From contig UQMD01000005.1 in the NCBI GenBank assembly GCA_900542155.1, positions 1-64,000 of the forward strand: a stretch of DNA of 64,000 nucleotides, in the 5' to 3' direction. The notes beneath the pieces are model-generated. The model saw nothing but the letters and a program-made list of their open reading frames with translations, was not told where the DNA came from and did not search any database. Positions within the stretch are counted from its first letter, which is position 1. The number at the start of each line of letters is the position of its first letter. The position numbers and the translations under genes are program-made. Positions 24,035-31,134 of the stretch are shown here, piece by piece. The DNA is from an uncultured Collinsella sp. (lineage in GTDB: Bacteria; Actinomycetota; Coriobacteriia; Coriobacteriales; Coriobacteriaceae).

Positions 24035-24050
24035 TTGGTAAAACGATTTT
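24035..24050. promoter_or_regulatory. candidate operator before the GH13-GH77 gene
   Basis: TTGGTAAAACGATTTT combines the TTGGTAAAAC half-site seen at 14126-14135 with an AAAACG-TTTT core like the palindrome at 14082. A TATACT -10-like hexamer lies about 60 nt downstream, at about 24111. A shared regulator of both glucan transcripts is inferred. Confidence 0.35.
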
Positions 24051-24175
24051 CTAGGACAACCGTTCGCCGATAATGAGCGGCTGTAGTTTATACAACTAAA
24101 GTGCAACGATATACTTAAGTACTGTGCGTTAGCCCATGGCCCGCTGGCCATGACTGTATAGAACTGGACCATACT

Positions 24176-27100
24176 ATGAGATTGATTCACAACAGCCGCC
24201 TGCCGCAGTTTCGCACTCCGTTTGGCGCTGTGACCACTGGAACTTCCGTTGCACTCTCGGTGATTTTGGAGGATGCCGATCCCAACCAGGCAACGGTTAC
24301 GCTGCGCACCTGGGTCGATGAAATCGGTGAGTCTCTGTATCCCATGACGCACGAGGGCGACGGCATATTTACCGTAGAGCTTGAGTGCACCGAGCCCTGT
24401 CTTATCTGGTACAGCTTTATCTGCAATATCGAGGGCCAACCCGAGGTTCGCTTGGGCGCGCCGCAAGGCCGCACCGGCGGCGAGGGCGTAACCTACGACT
24501 ACGCCGAGGTTCCGTCCTTCCAAATTACCGTCTACAAGCACCGCGAAAACCGTCCCAGCTGGTACGAGCGCGGCATGGTGTACCAGATCTTCCCCGACCG
24601 CTATGCCCGTGACGAGAACTGGCGCGAGCGCACGCTGGCCGAGGTTGAAAAACCGCGCAACGGCATCCAGCGCCGCATGATCGAGGACTGGAACGAGCCG
24701 CCCGTGTACGAGCGCGCCGAGGACGGCTCCATCAAAACCTGGGACTTCTACGGAGGCTCGCTCAAGGGCATCCAGGAAGACCTGCCTCGCATCGCCGAGC
24801 TGGGCTTTACGGCCATCTACCTCAACCCCATCTTTGAAGCCGCGAGCAACCACCGCTACGACACGGCCGACTACACCAAGATCGACCCGATCTTGGGCAC
24901 CGAGCAGGACTTTACGGAGCTGTGCGAGGCAGCCGAGAAGCTGGGCATTTCCATTATTCTGGACGGCGTCTTCAACCACACGGGCGACGACTCTATCTAT
25001 TTCAACCGCTACGGCAACTACCCCGGCGTGGGCGCGTGGCAGAGCGAGGATTCGCCGTGGCGCGATGCGTTTTATTTCCACGAGGACGGCTCGTACGACT
25101 GCTGGTGGGGCGTGGGCAACATGCCGGCCATCAACGAGAGCTCCGAGCTGGTACGCGAGCGGCTCCTGGGCAAGGACGGCGTGATCCGCAAATGGCTGCG
25201 AGCTGGCGCCCATGGCTGGCGTCTGGACGTAGCTGACGAGCTTTCCGACGACTTCCTGGCCGAGATCAAGAAGGCCGTACTTGCCGAAAAGCCTGACGCA
25301 CTGTTGCTCGGCGAAGTCTGGGAAGACGCCTCCAACAAGATTAGCTATGGCCATCTGCGTCGTTACCTGCAGGGCTCCGAGCTGGACTCTGCTATGGATT
25401 ACCCCTTCCGCGACATGGTCATCGGCTTTCTGATGGGCTACAAGAACGCCTACCAGGCAGCCGAGGATATCGAGACCCTGCGCGAGAACTACCCGAGCGA
25501 GGCTCTGTCCTGCGCGCTCAACCTGCTGTCGAGCCACGACCGCCCGCGCATCATCTCGGTGCTCGGCGGTGGCCCCGACGAGTCGCAGCTACCCGAGTGC
25601 GAGCGCAGCAAGTGGCGCCTGGACGAGAACTCGATGGGCCTGGCCAAGAGCCGTTTTTGGCTTGCAACGCTCATGCAGATGACCTTCCCCGGCGTGCCTT
25701 CGATCTACTACGGCGACGAGTACGGCCTGGAGGGCCTTACCGATCCGGGCAACCGCCGCACCTTGCCGACCAAGGACCAACTGCACGACTTCGACACGCT
25801 GGCTATTGTCAAGAACGCCTCCGCCGTACGCCGCGCACTGCCATTTATGATCGACGGCGAGATCAAGGCCTTCGCGCTCAACGACGAGGTGCTGGCATAC
25901 AACCGCACGGGCAAGAATGGCGAGTCCGCGACGGTTATCATCAACCGCAGCCTGCGCAATTCGCACCGCGTGACGATTCCGGCGCTCGGCGAATGCGCGA
26001 GTGACGTGATCAGCGGTCAAGAGTGCGAGATCCACAACGGTACGGTCACGCTCGATCTGTATCCGCTGGGCTCGTCGATCATCTATCATCATGCCGAGCA
26101 GCGCCTGCAGGAGCCGCTCGATCACGGCGCGGGCGTCGTCTGCCACATCACGTCGGTGCCGACCGATGACGGCAAGCCTGGCACAATCGGTGCGCCCACG
26201 CGTCGCTTTATTGACCACCTGGCCGCCATGGGCATGCGCTACTGGCAGGTTCTGCCCGTTAACCCGACGGACTTCTTCCGCTCCCCTTACGCCGGGCCTT
26301 CGGCCTTTGCGGGCAATATTGACCTGCTGCCCGAAAGCCAAGAGGAGCTGGCGGCCGACTTTGAGACTTGGAAGGCCCGTGGCGGCGAGGATGCAGACCC
26401 GCTCTACACGGCATTTAAACATCGCAACGCCGATTGGCTCGAGAAGTACTGCGTCTACATGGCCGTCAAGAAGTACTTTGAGGGCGAGTCGCGCCACGAT
26501 TGGCCGGCAGATGTCGCGCGCTACAACGAGCATCTGATTGACGACAAACGTTTCCACGACGAGGCCGAACTGCAGGCGTACATGCAGTATCGCTTTGACC
26601 TGGCCTGGTGCGAGCTCATGAACTATGCGCACAAGAAGGGCATCGAGGTTATCGGCGACATTCCTATGTATGTTTCGGACGATTCGGCCGATGCATGGAG
26701 CGAGCCCGAGAACTTCTGGCTTTCCGATACCGGCAAGGCGATTGAGATTTCTGGCGCGCCGCCCGACAATTTTGCGCCCGAGGGCCAGGTGTGGGGCAAC
26801 CCGACGTTCCGCTGGGACCACATGAAGCAGAACGACTACCGCTGGTGGATGGACCGTCTGCGTCGCGCGTTCTCGCTCTACGACCGCGTGCGCCTGGACC
26901 ACTTCCTGGGATTCCACAGCTACTTTAGCATTCCCGCAGGAAAGGCCTGCGCCGACGGTCGCTGGCTGGCGGGCCCGGGCAAGGACCTGTTCCAGACCGC
27001 CTACGACGAGCTGGGACCGCTCAATTTTATCGCGGAGGATCTGGGGTATCTGACGCCCGGTGTTCGCGCCATGGCTTCGACCTGTGGCTTCCCCGGTATG

Positions 27101-27472
27101 GATGTGCTTGAGTTTAGCGATTACGACGTCCGCTGCGGCGTGCACCCCACGCCGGGCAAGATTCTGTACACCTCGACGCACGACACGTCGACACTCGCCG
27201 GTTGGTGCACGCGTTCCTTTGCAGGCGGCGATGAGCCGAGCGGTGTTGAGGTGGCGGCCAAGCTGATGGGCGACGCACTGGCAAGCGACGCTCCGCTTGT
27301 GATGATGCCGCTGCAGGATGTACTGGGGCTAGGCGACGATGCACGCATGAACGTACCGGGTGTCGCCACGGGCAACTGGACCTGGCAGGCCGATGAGGCC
27401 GACGTTGCGGCCGCCGAGGGCAAAACTGCACAGCTCCTGCGCAACACCCGTAGATTCTGGGGCGAAGCGTGA
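24176..27472 (+). CDS. GH13 alpha-glucosidase/neopullulanase-like domain fused to GH77 4-alpha-glucanotransferase
   Basis: A 1098-residue fusion. Residues 1-120 are a beta-rich N-domain; about 125-640 form a GH13 barrel with IILDGVFNHTG, GWRLDVADE (nucleophile Asp), ALLLGEVWED (acid/base Glu) and NLLSSHDRPR. After a beta domain ending YPLGSSIIYH, residues 665-1098 are a GH77 (MalQ-type) amylomaltase with GPSAFAGNIDLL, YDRVRLDHFLGFHSYFS, NFIAEDLGYLTPGV and YTSTHDTSTLAGW. GH77 moves glucan chains between acceptors; the GH13 part probably hydrolyses or trims maltodextrins. Together they could debranch or recycle what GlgP leaves. No signal peptide is seen, so it is cytoplasmic. The ribosome-binding site is weak. 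Confidence 0.9.
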   Translation: MRLIHNSRLPQFRTPFGAVTTGTSVALSVILEDADPNQATVTLRTWVDEIGESLYPMTHEGDGIFTVELECTEPCLIWYSFICNIEGQPEVRLGAPQGRTGGEGVTYDYAEVPSFQITVYKHRENRPSWYERGMVYQIFPDRYARDENWRERTLAEVEKPRNGIQRRMIEDWNEPPVYERAEDGSIKTWDFYGGSLKGIQEDLPRIAELGFTAIYLNPIFEAASNHRYDTADYTKIDPILGTEQDFTELCEAAEKLGISIILDGVFNHTGDDSIYFNRYGNYPGVGAWQSEDSPWRDAFYFHEDGSYDCWWGVGNMPAINESSELVRERLLGKDGVIRKWLRAGAHGWRLDVADELSDDFLAEIKKAVLAEKPDALLLGEVWEDASNKISYGHLRRYLQGSELDSAMDYPFRDMVIGFLMGYKNAYQAAEDIETLRENYPSEALSCALNLLSSHDRPRIISVLGGGPDESQLPECERSKWRLDENSMGLAKSRFWLATLMQMTFPGVPSIYYGDEYGLEGLTDPGNRRTLPTKDQLHDFDTLAIVKNASAVRRALPFMIDGEIKAFALNDEVLAYNRTGKNGESATVIINRSLRNSHRVTIPALGECASDVISGQECEIHNGTVTLDLYPLGSSIIYHHAEQRLQEPLDHGAGVVCHITSVPTDDGKPGTIGAPTRRFIDHLAAMGMRYWQVLPVNPTDFFRSPYAGPSAFAGNIDLLPESQEELAADFETWKARGGEDADPLYTAFKHRNADWLEKYCVYMAVKKYFEGESRHDWPADVARYNEHLIDDKRFHDEAELQAYMQYRFDLAWCELMNYAHKKGIEVIGDIPMYVSDDSADAWSEPENFWLSDTGKAIEISGAPPDNFAPEGQVWGNPTFRWDHMKQNDYRWWMDRLRRAFSLYDRVRLDHFLGFHSYFSIPAGKACADGRWLAGPGKDLFQTAYDELGPLNFIAEDLGYLTPGVRAMASTCGFPGMDVLEFSDYDVRCGVHPTPGKILYTSTHDTSTLAGWCTRSFAGGDEPSGVEVAAKLMGDALASDAPLVMMPLQDVLGLGDDARMNVPGVATGNWTWQADEADVAAAEGKTAQLLRNTRRFWGEA

Positions 27473-27560
27473 TAAAACCCCCGATATAGGGTACAGTTAC
27501 AGCTGTTTGAATTTATGCGGGCAGAGCGATCTGCCCGCTTTGTGCTGAAAAGGAAGTATT

Positions 27561-27797
27561 ATGGCGCGCTACGATTACAAGTGCTCGAGCTGCGGCAACG
27601 TGTTTGAGGTTGAGCATCCCATGTCCGAGACCCCCGAGGTCGTGTGTCCGAACTGCGGCGCTCCGGCGGCCAAGACGTTCTCGGCCAGCGGCATCAAGTT
27701 TGAGGGCAGCGGCTTCTACAACACTGATCAGCGCAGTGGCGGCTCCAGCACCAGCGCCACCAGCGGCTGCTGCGCCAACTGCCCGCACAGCCACTAG
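27561..27797 (+). CDS. FmdB-family zinc-ribbon protein
   Basis: A 78-residue protein starting MARYDYKCSSCGNVFEVEHP with a second pair VVCPNCGAPAAKTF, so two CxxC knuckles form the FmdB-type zinc ribbon. A Gly/Ser linker and a Cys-rich end (GCCANCPHSH) follow. FmdB proteins are thought to be small regulatory or chaperone-like zinc proteins; their function is poorly known. AAAAGGAAG lies just upstream of the ATG. It stands alone, with a strong terminator 6 nt after its stop. Confidence 0.85.
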   Translation: MARYDYKCSSCGNVFEVEHPMSETPEVVCPNCGAPAAKTFSASGIKFEGSGFYNTDQRSGGSSTSATSGCCANCPHSH

Positions 27798-27802
27798 AAA
27801 CC

Positions 27803-27840
27803 AAGCAGCCCCGCGACCGAAACCGATCGCGGGGCTGCTT
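27803..27840 (+). terminator. strong terminator after the fmdB-like gene
   Basis: A perfect 14-bp stem (AAGCAGCCCCGCGA and its complement) with a 10-nt loop, followed by CTTTAG. It may work in both directions because A-rich sequence flanks the other side. Confidence 0.8.
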
Positions 27841-27865
27841 CTTTAGCTACCCAGGTTTCCTTATG

Positions 27866-27932
27866 AGTTGCGGTGAAATAAGGACTGTTTGGCAGGTAGA
27901 TGCCGCTATTCAATCCCTATTTCACCGCAACT
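27866..27932. repeat. 67-bp hairpin repeat, copy 1 of 3
   Basis: The ends are AGTTGCGGTGAAATA and its near-complement TATTTCACCGCAACT, giving a stem of about 22 bp around a variable loop. Two imperfect pairs become G-U wobbles if read on the minus strand. It lies between the convergent ends of the fmdB-like gene and rsmB, 7 nt from the rsmB stop. The same 67-bp length and ends recur at 44062 and 52776. Confidence 0.85.
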
Positions 27933-27938
27933 TAGTAA

Positions 27939-29339
27939 TTACTTATGGACCAGGCGGGCACAGAAGTGGCCGTCGTAGGAGTCGGCGTTTACCGGCACGC
28001 TTTGGAAAAGGCCACGATCGTTTTGACGGACGGCTACCAGCTTCTTGGCCTGTGCGAAATCGGGCAGCTGCAGAATCTGGGCTTCGGAGAGCGGTGCCAC
28101 GGAAAAGCCGGCGCCCTCGGGAGAAGCCAGGAAAGCATCCACGACCTGCGTGTTCTCTTCATCAAAAACCGAGCAGGTGGCATAGATAAGCTCACCGCCG
28201 GCAGCCACGCGCGCGGCTGCTTCCTTGAGCATCGTCAACTGCAGACGGGGAAGCTCGGTCGTAACGTCGTTCTCGGCCAGACGCCATGGAATCTCGGGAT
28301 GACGGCGCATGGTGCCGGTGCCAGAGCACGGCGCATCGATAAACACCGTGTCGAACAGGGCAGGCTCGCCAAGCATCGCATCAAACGAAGTGAGCACCTC
28401 ATTGAGCTCGCAGGCATCGCCCGACACCGTACGAACACCAGAGATACCCGCCTTGTGCAGGCGCGCGAGATTCTGATCGCACTTACGATCGTGCAGATCG
28501 AGCGCAGTATGCTGACGCTCGTACCCGGCACGCTTGGCCTGGCACATCATCACATAGGTCTTGGTGCCGCGGCCGGCACCAATCTCCAGGCAACGACCGG
28601 GACGTGTCGCGGCAGTAGCGATAAGCTGAGCGTTGAGGTCCGAGGCAACCGCGGCAGCACACTCAAACACGCCCGATGCAACCGTGACCTGCGCATCGAC
28701 CGGAGCATGGCAGCCCGGGAAGACGGGCGCAACGAGCTGCGAGATATACGGGTCGGGTTTGGTCGCAAACGCGTTCTCATGCAGGGCCAGCGGCGCGGGG
28801 GCCAGATTGCCGGCGAAGTTCAGCGCGCCCTCGGGCGTATCGAACGAGGCAATAATTCGAGCGCACAGCCAGCGCGGCAGACCCATCAGGCGCGACAGAC
28901 GAACCAAGCGTCGCTCAGACTCACCCACATCGGACGCAGTAGCAAAGTCCTCAACGTTGTCCGCAACCTTGTGCAGCACCGCGTTAGCCAAGCCCGCGGC
29001 AGACTTAGCACCGCTGCGCACCAGTTCAACACCCTGGCTCACGGCAACGCGGCCAGGCGTATGCAGATAAAGCATCTCGAAGGCCGAGATGCGAAGCGCC
29101 ATGCGAACGCGCGGTGCGACCTTTTTGGGCTTATCCAAAAACTGATCGAGCAACTCATCCAAAATGCCCTGCGTGGCGGCAACACCAAGCGCCAAACGCG
29201 CGGCAAAAGCGGAATCGCGCTGGTCAATGGCCTTGGCGGAAGCACGAGAAGACAACACGTCGCGTGCGTACATACCGCGGCGATCGGCCTCCATCAACAC
29301 ATCGAGCGCAAGCTTGCGCGCGGGAGACAACTTGCTCAT
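27939..29339 (-). CDS. rsmB: 16S rRNA m5C967 methyltransferase
   Basis: A 466-residue protein with the RsmB arrangement: an N-terminal NusB-like helical domain (AARLALGVAATQGILDEL, then MALRISAFEMLYLH) and a C-terminal SAM domain with CLEIGAGRGTKTYVM, DTVFIDAPCSGTGTMRRHPE and LIYATCSVF. The two Cys residues of PCSGTG and TCSV are the RNA m5C catalytic pair. It modifies C967 of 16S rRNA before 30S assembly. Its ATG overlaps the fmt stop by 4 bp (ATGA), a classic fmt-rsmB coupling. An upstream start in the same frame lacks a better ribosome site. Confidence 0.93.
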   Translation of the reverse strand: MSKLSPARKLALDVLMEADRRGMYARDVLSSRASAKAIDQRDSAFAARLALGVAATQGILDELLDQFLDKPKKVAPRVRMALRISAFEMLYLHTPGRVAVSQGVELVRSGAKSAAGLANAVLHKVADNVEDFATASDVGESERRLVRLSRLMGLPRWLCARIIASFDTPEGALNFAGNLAPAPLALHENAFATKPDPYISQLVAPVFPGCHAPVDAQVTVASGVFECAAAVASDLNAQLIATAATRPGRCLEIGAGRGTKTYVMMCQAKRAGYERQHTALDLHDRKCDQNLARLHKAGISGVRTVSGDACELNEVLTSFDAMLGEPALFDTVFIDAPCSGTGTMRRHPEIPWRLAENDVTTELPRLQLTMLKEAAARVAAGGELIYATCSVFDEENTQVVDAFLASPEGAGFSVAPLSEAQILQLPDFAQAKKLVAVRQNDRGLFQSVPVNADSYDGHFCARLVHK

Positions 29340-30256
29340 GACAGTACACCCCACCTAAGTTCGGCACCCTGCAGGCCGGCAGCCCAGGCAGAAGCAGCCA
29401 TGGCACGCTTGCCATCGGGCTTAACCTCAAGCAGCTCAACCGCGCCATCGGAAAGGCCCAGGTAAACACGCTTGCTCTTAACGGCAACAGCGCCCTCGCC
29501 AAGCAACACGTCGGCCGGCGCAGCATCGAGCATACGCACGGTCTTGCCGGCAATCACGCAACGAGCAGGCGCGGTATCGGACGATGCCAACACATGGCGC
29601 ACGCAATCGAGCGCCGCCATCTGCGGATCCAGACGCATCTCCTGCTTGGAAATCTTGGCGGCATGGGTAACAAGCGACTCATCCTGCTCAGTCCAAACAG
29701 CCGAGCCATCGGCAAGCGACGGCAGTGTATCGGCAAGCAACTTACCGCCAAGCTCACCAAGCTCCATGGTCAGTGCCTCGGCATGCTTACCGGCAACCGG
29801 CGTAGAGGCCTGCGCACAATAAGCGCCCGTATCCACGCCATGCCCAATGCGCATAATGGAAACGCCAGCAACCTCATCACCAGCAAGAATGGCACGCTGA
29901 ATGGGAGCAGCCCCACGCCAACGAGGCAGCAGCGAAGCATGAACATTCACAATACCAAGCGGCGCCATATGCAGCACCTCATCAGGCAAAATGCAGCCAT
30001 AGGCAGCCACACAGATAATATCGGCATCGGCAGCCTGGAGCACCTCAACAACCTCGGGCGTCATACGATTGGCCTCAACAACCGGCAGGCCAAGCTCAAG
30101 CGCCTTGGCCTTAACAGGAGACGGCTCAAGCTTCTTACCACGCCCACGAACAGCATCGGGACGAGTAATAACAAGCGCAATCTCGTTCCCAGCCTCAACA
30201 AGCGAAGTCAGCGAAGGCACCGCAAAATCAGGCGTACCCATAAACACAATACGCAT
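29336..30256 (-). CDS. fmt: methionyl-tRNA formyltransferase
   Basis: The 306-residue length is typical. It starts MRIVFMGTPDFAVPSLTSLV and has ADIICVAAYGCILPDEVL and VNVHASLLPRWRGAAPIQRA, the folate-binding and catalytic His/Asn block. The C-terminal OB-like domain binds tRNA (VRMLDAAPADVLLGEGAVAV). It formylates initiator Met-tRNA with 10-formyl-THF. It sits upstream of rsmB; def, the deformylase of the same cycle, is further upstream, separated by a 323-bp gap with a large palindrome. Confidence 0.95.
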   Translation of the reverse strand: MRIVFMGTPDFAVPSLTSLVEAGNEIALVITRPDAVRGRGKKLEPSPVKAKALELGLPVVEANRMTPEVVEVLQAADADIICVAAYGCILPDEVLHMAPLGIVNVHASLLPRWRGAAPIQRAILAGDEVAGVSIMRIGHGVDTGAYCAQASTPVAGKHAEALTMELGELGGKLLADTLPSLADGSAVWTEQDESLVTHAAKISKQEMRLDPQMAALDCVRHVLASSDTAPARCVIAGKTVRMLDAAPADVLLGEGAVAVKSKRVYLGLSDGAVELLEVKPDGKRAMAASAWAAGLQGAELRWGVLS

Positions 30257-30475
30257 AAAAGATGGTCTCCTCTCAATAACGAGCCGAGACGGCTACAAAA
30301 AGAAGCGCTCTAGGCCGCAAACGCACCCAGCCGCAAGAACAGTTCAACAAAGACAAATATACCCAAAAACAAAGAAAGAGCCGCATAAAAGCAGCCCTCC
30401 CAACAAAGCAATTATCAGCGAAGACGCCCCTCCCTGGCCCGACGGCACCCAGGCGAGACAAGCAGCGTCAACGTA

Positions 30476-30571
30476 GTCCCCGGGGCGCCCGCCTATATCG
30501 TCCCGCGCGCAGTTTCGCAGCGCAGCGAGAATGTTTGAGCACGGGATGATATAGGCGGGCGCCCCGGGGAC
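30476..30571. repeat. 30-bp-arm inverted repeat between def and fmt
   Basis: Arms at 30476-30505 and 30542-30571 match at 29 of 30 positions; the exception is a G-U wobble in a plus-strand transcript and an A-C mismatch in a minus-strand one. The arms are GC-rich (GTCCCCGGGGCGCCC and onward) and enclose 36 nt. No U-tract follows on either strand, so it is not an ordinary terminator for def. The rest of the gap (30257-30475) holds no convincing gene. Confidence 0.8.
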
Positions 30572-30579
30572 GGACAAAC

Positions 30580-31116
30580 CTACTCCGTCTCGCCCGGTCG
30601 AGCGCCGCGGGCCAGGGCGTCCTGGTACTCCTTGACTGCCTTGATGCGCTGCATCGGCTTGAGTCGCTCGAACATGGTGTTGCCGTGCAGGTGATCGATC
30701 TCGTGCTGCAGGCACACGCAGAACAGGTCGCCCGTTGCTTCATAGCGAATCAGGTTGGCATCCAAGTCGTACGCCTCGACGACGACATGATCGGGACGCT
30801 CGATCTCGCAGCTAATGCCGGGAATGGACAGGCAGCCCTCGCTATACGGCACCAGATGGTCGCTCTGCTCAACAATGACAGGGTTGATAAGCACGTACGG
30901 GTCATAGTCGTTCTTATCGGTATAGTCGCAGTCGATGGTAACGAGCTGAATAAGCTCACCGATCTGCGGGGCAGCCAGGCCACAGCCGCCGTTGTCGAAC
31001 ATCATCTTCTTCATCTTCTCGGCAAGTGCCTCGATCGCCGGGGTGATCTCCTCGATGACGGCGCACTCCTGGCGCAGACGAGGGTCGGGCGACAGTACGA
31101 TTCCGTTGGCTTCCAT
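30580..31116 (-). CDS. def: peptide deformylase
   Basis: A 178-residue metalloprotease with all three family motifs: GCGLAAPQIG (about 45), EGCLSIPG (Cys metal ligand) and QHEIDHLHG (two His ligands and catalytic Glu). It removes the formyl group from new polypeptides on the ribosome. I choose the ATG at 31116 because AAAGG lies 6 nt upstream. It is 18 bp downstream of priA and in the same orientation, giving the common order priA-def-fmt-rsmB. Confidence 0.95.
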   Translation of the reverse strand: MEANGIVLSPDPRLRQECAVIEEITPAIEALAEKMKKMMFDNGGCGLAAPQIGELIQLVTIDCDYTDKNDYDPYVLINPVIVEQSDHLVPYSEGCLSIPGISCEIERPDHVVVEAYDLDANLIRYEATGDLFCVCLQHEIDHLHGNTMFERLKPMQRIKAVKEYQDALARGARPGETE

Positions 31117-31134
31117 GACCATCCTTTCGGGTTG

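Noticed and set aside
25589..27181. 530-codon open frame on the minus strand
   Set aside because: Antisense to the GH77 half of the fusion, which has every catalytic motif.
30273..30461. 62-codon partly hydrophobic frame on the minus strand between fmt and def
   Set aside because: A short membrane-like stretch is visible, but no ribosome-binding site and no codon bias like neighbouring genes.
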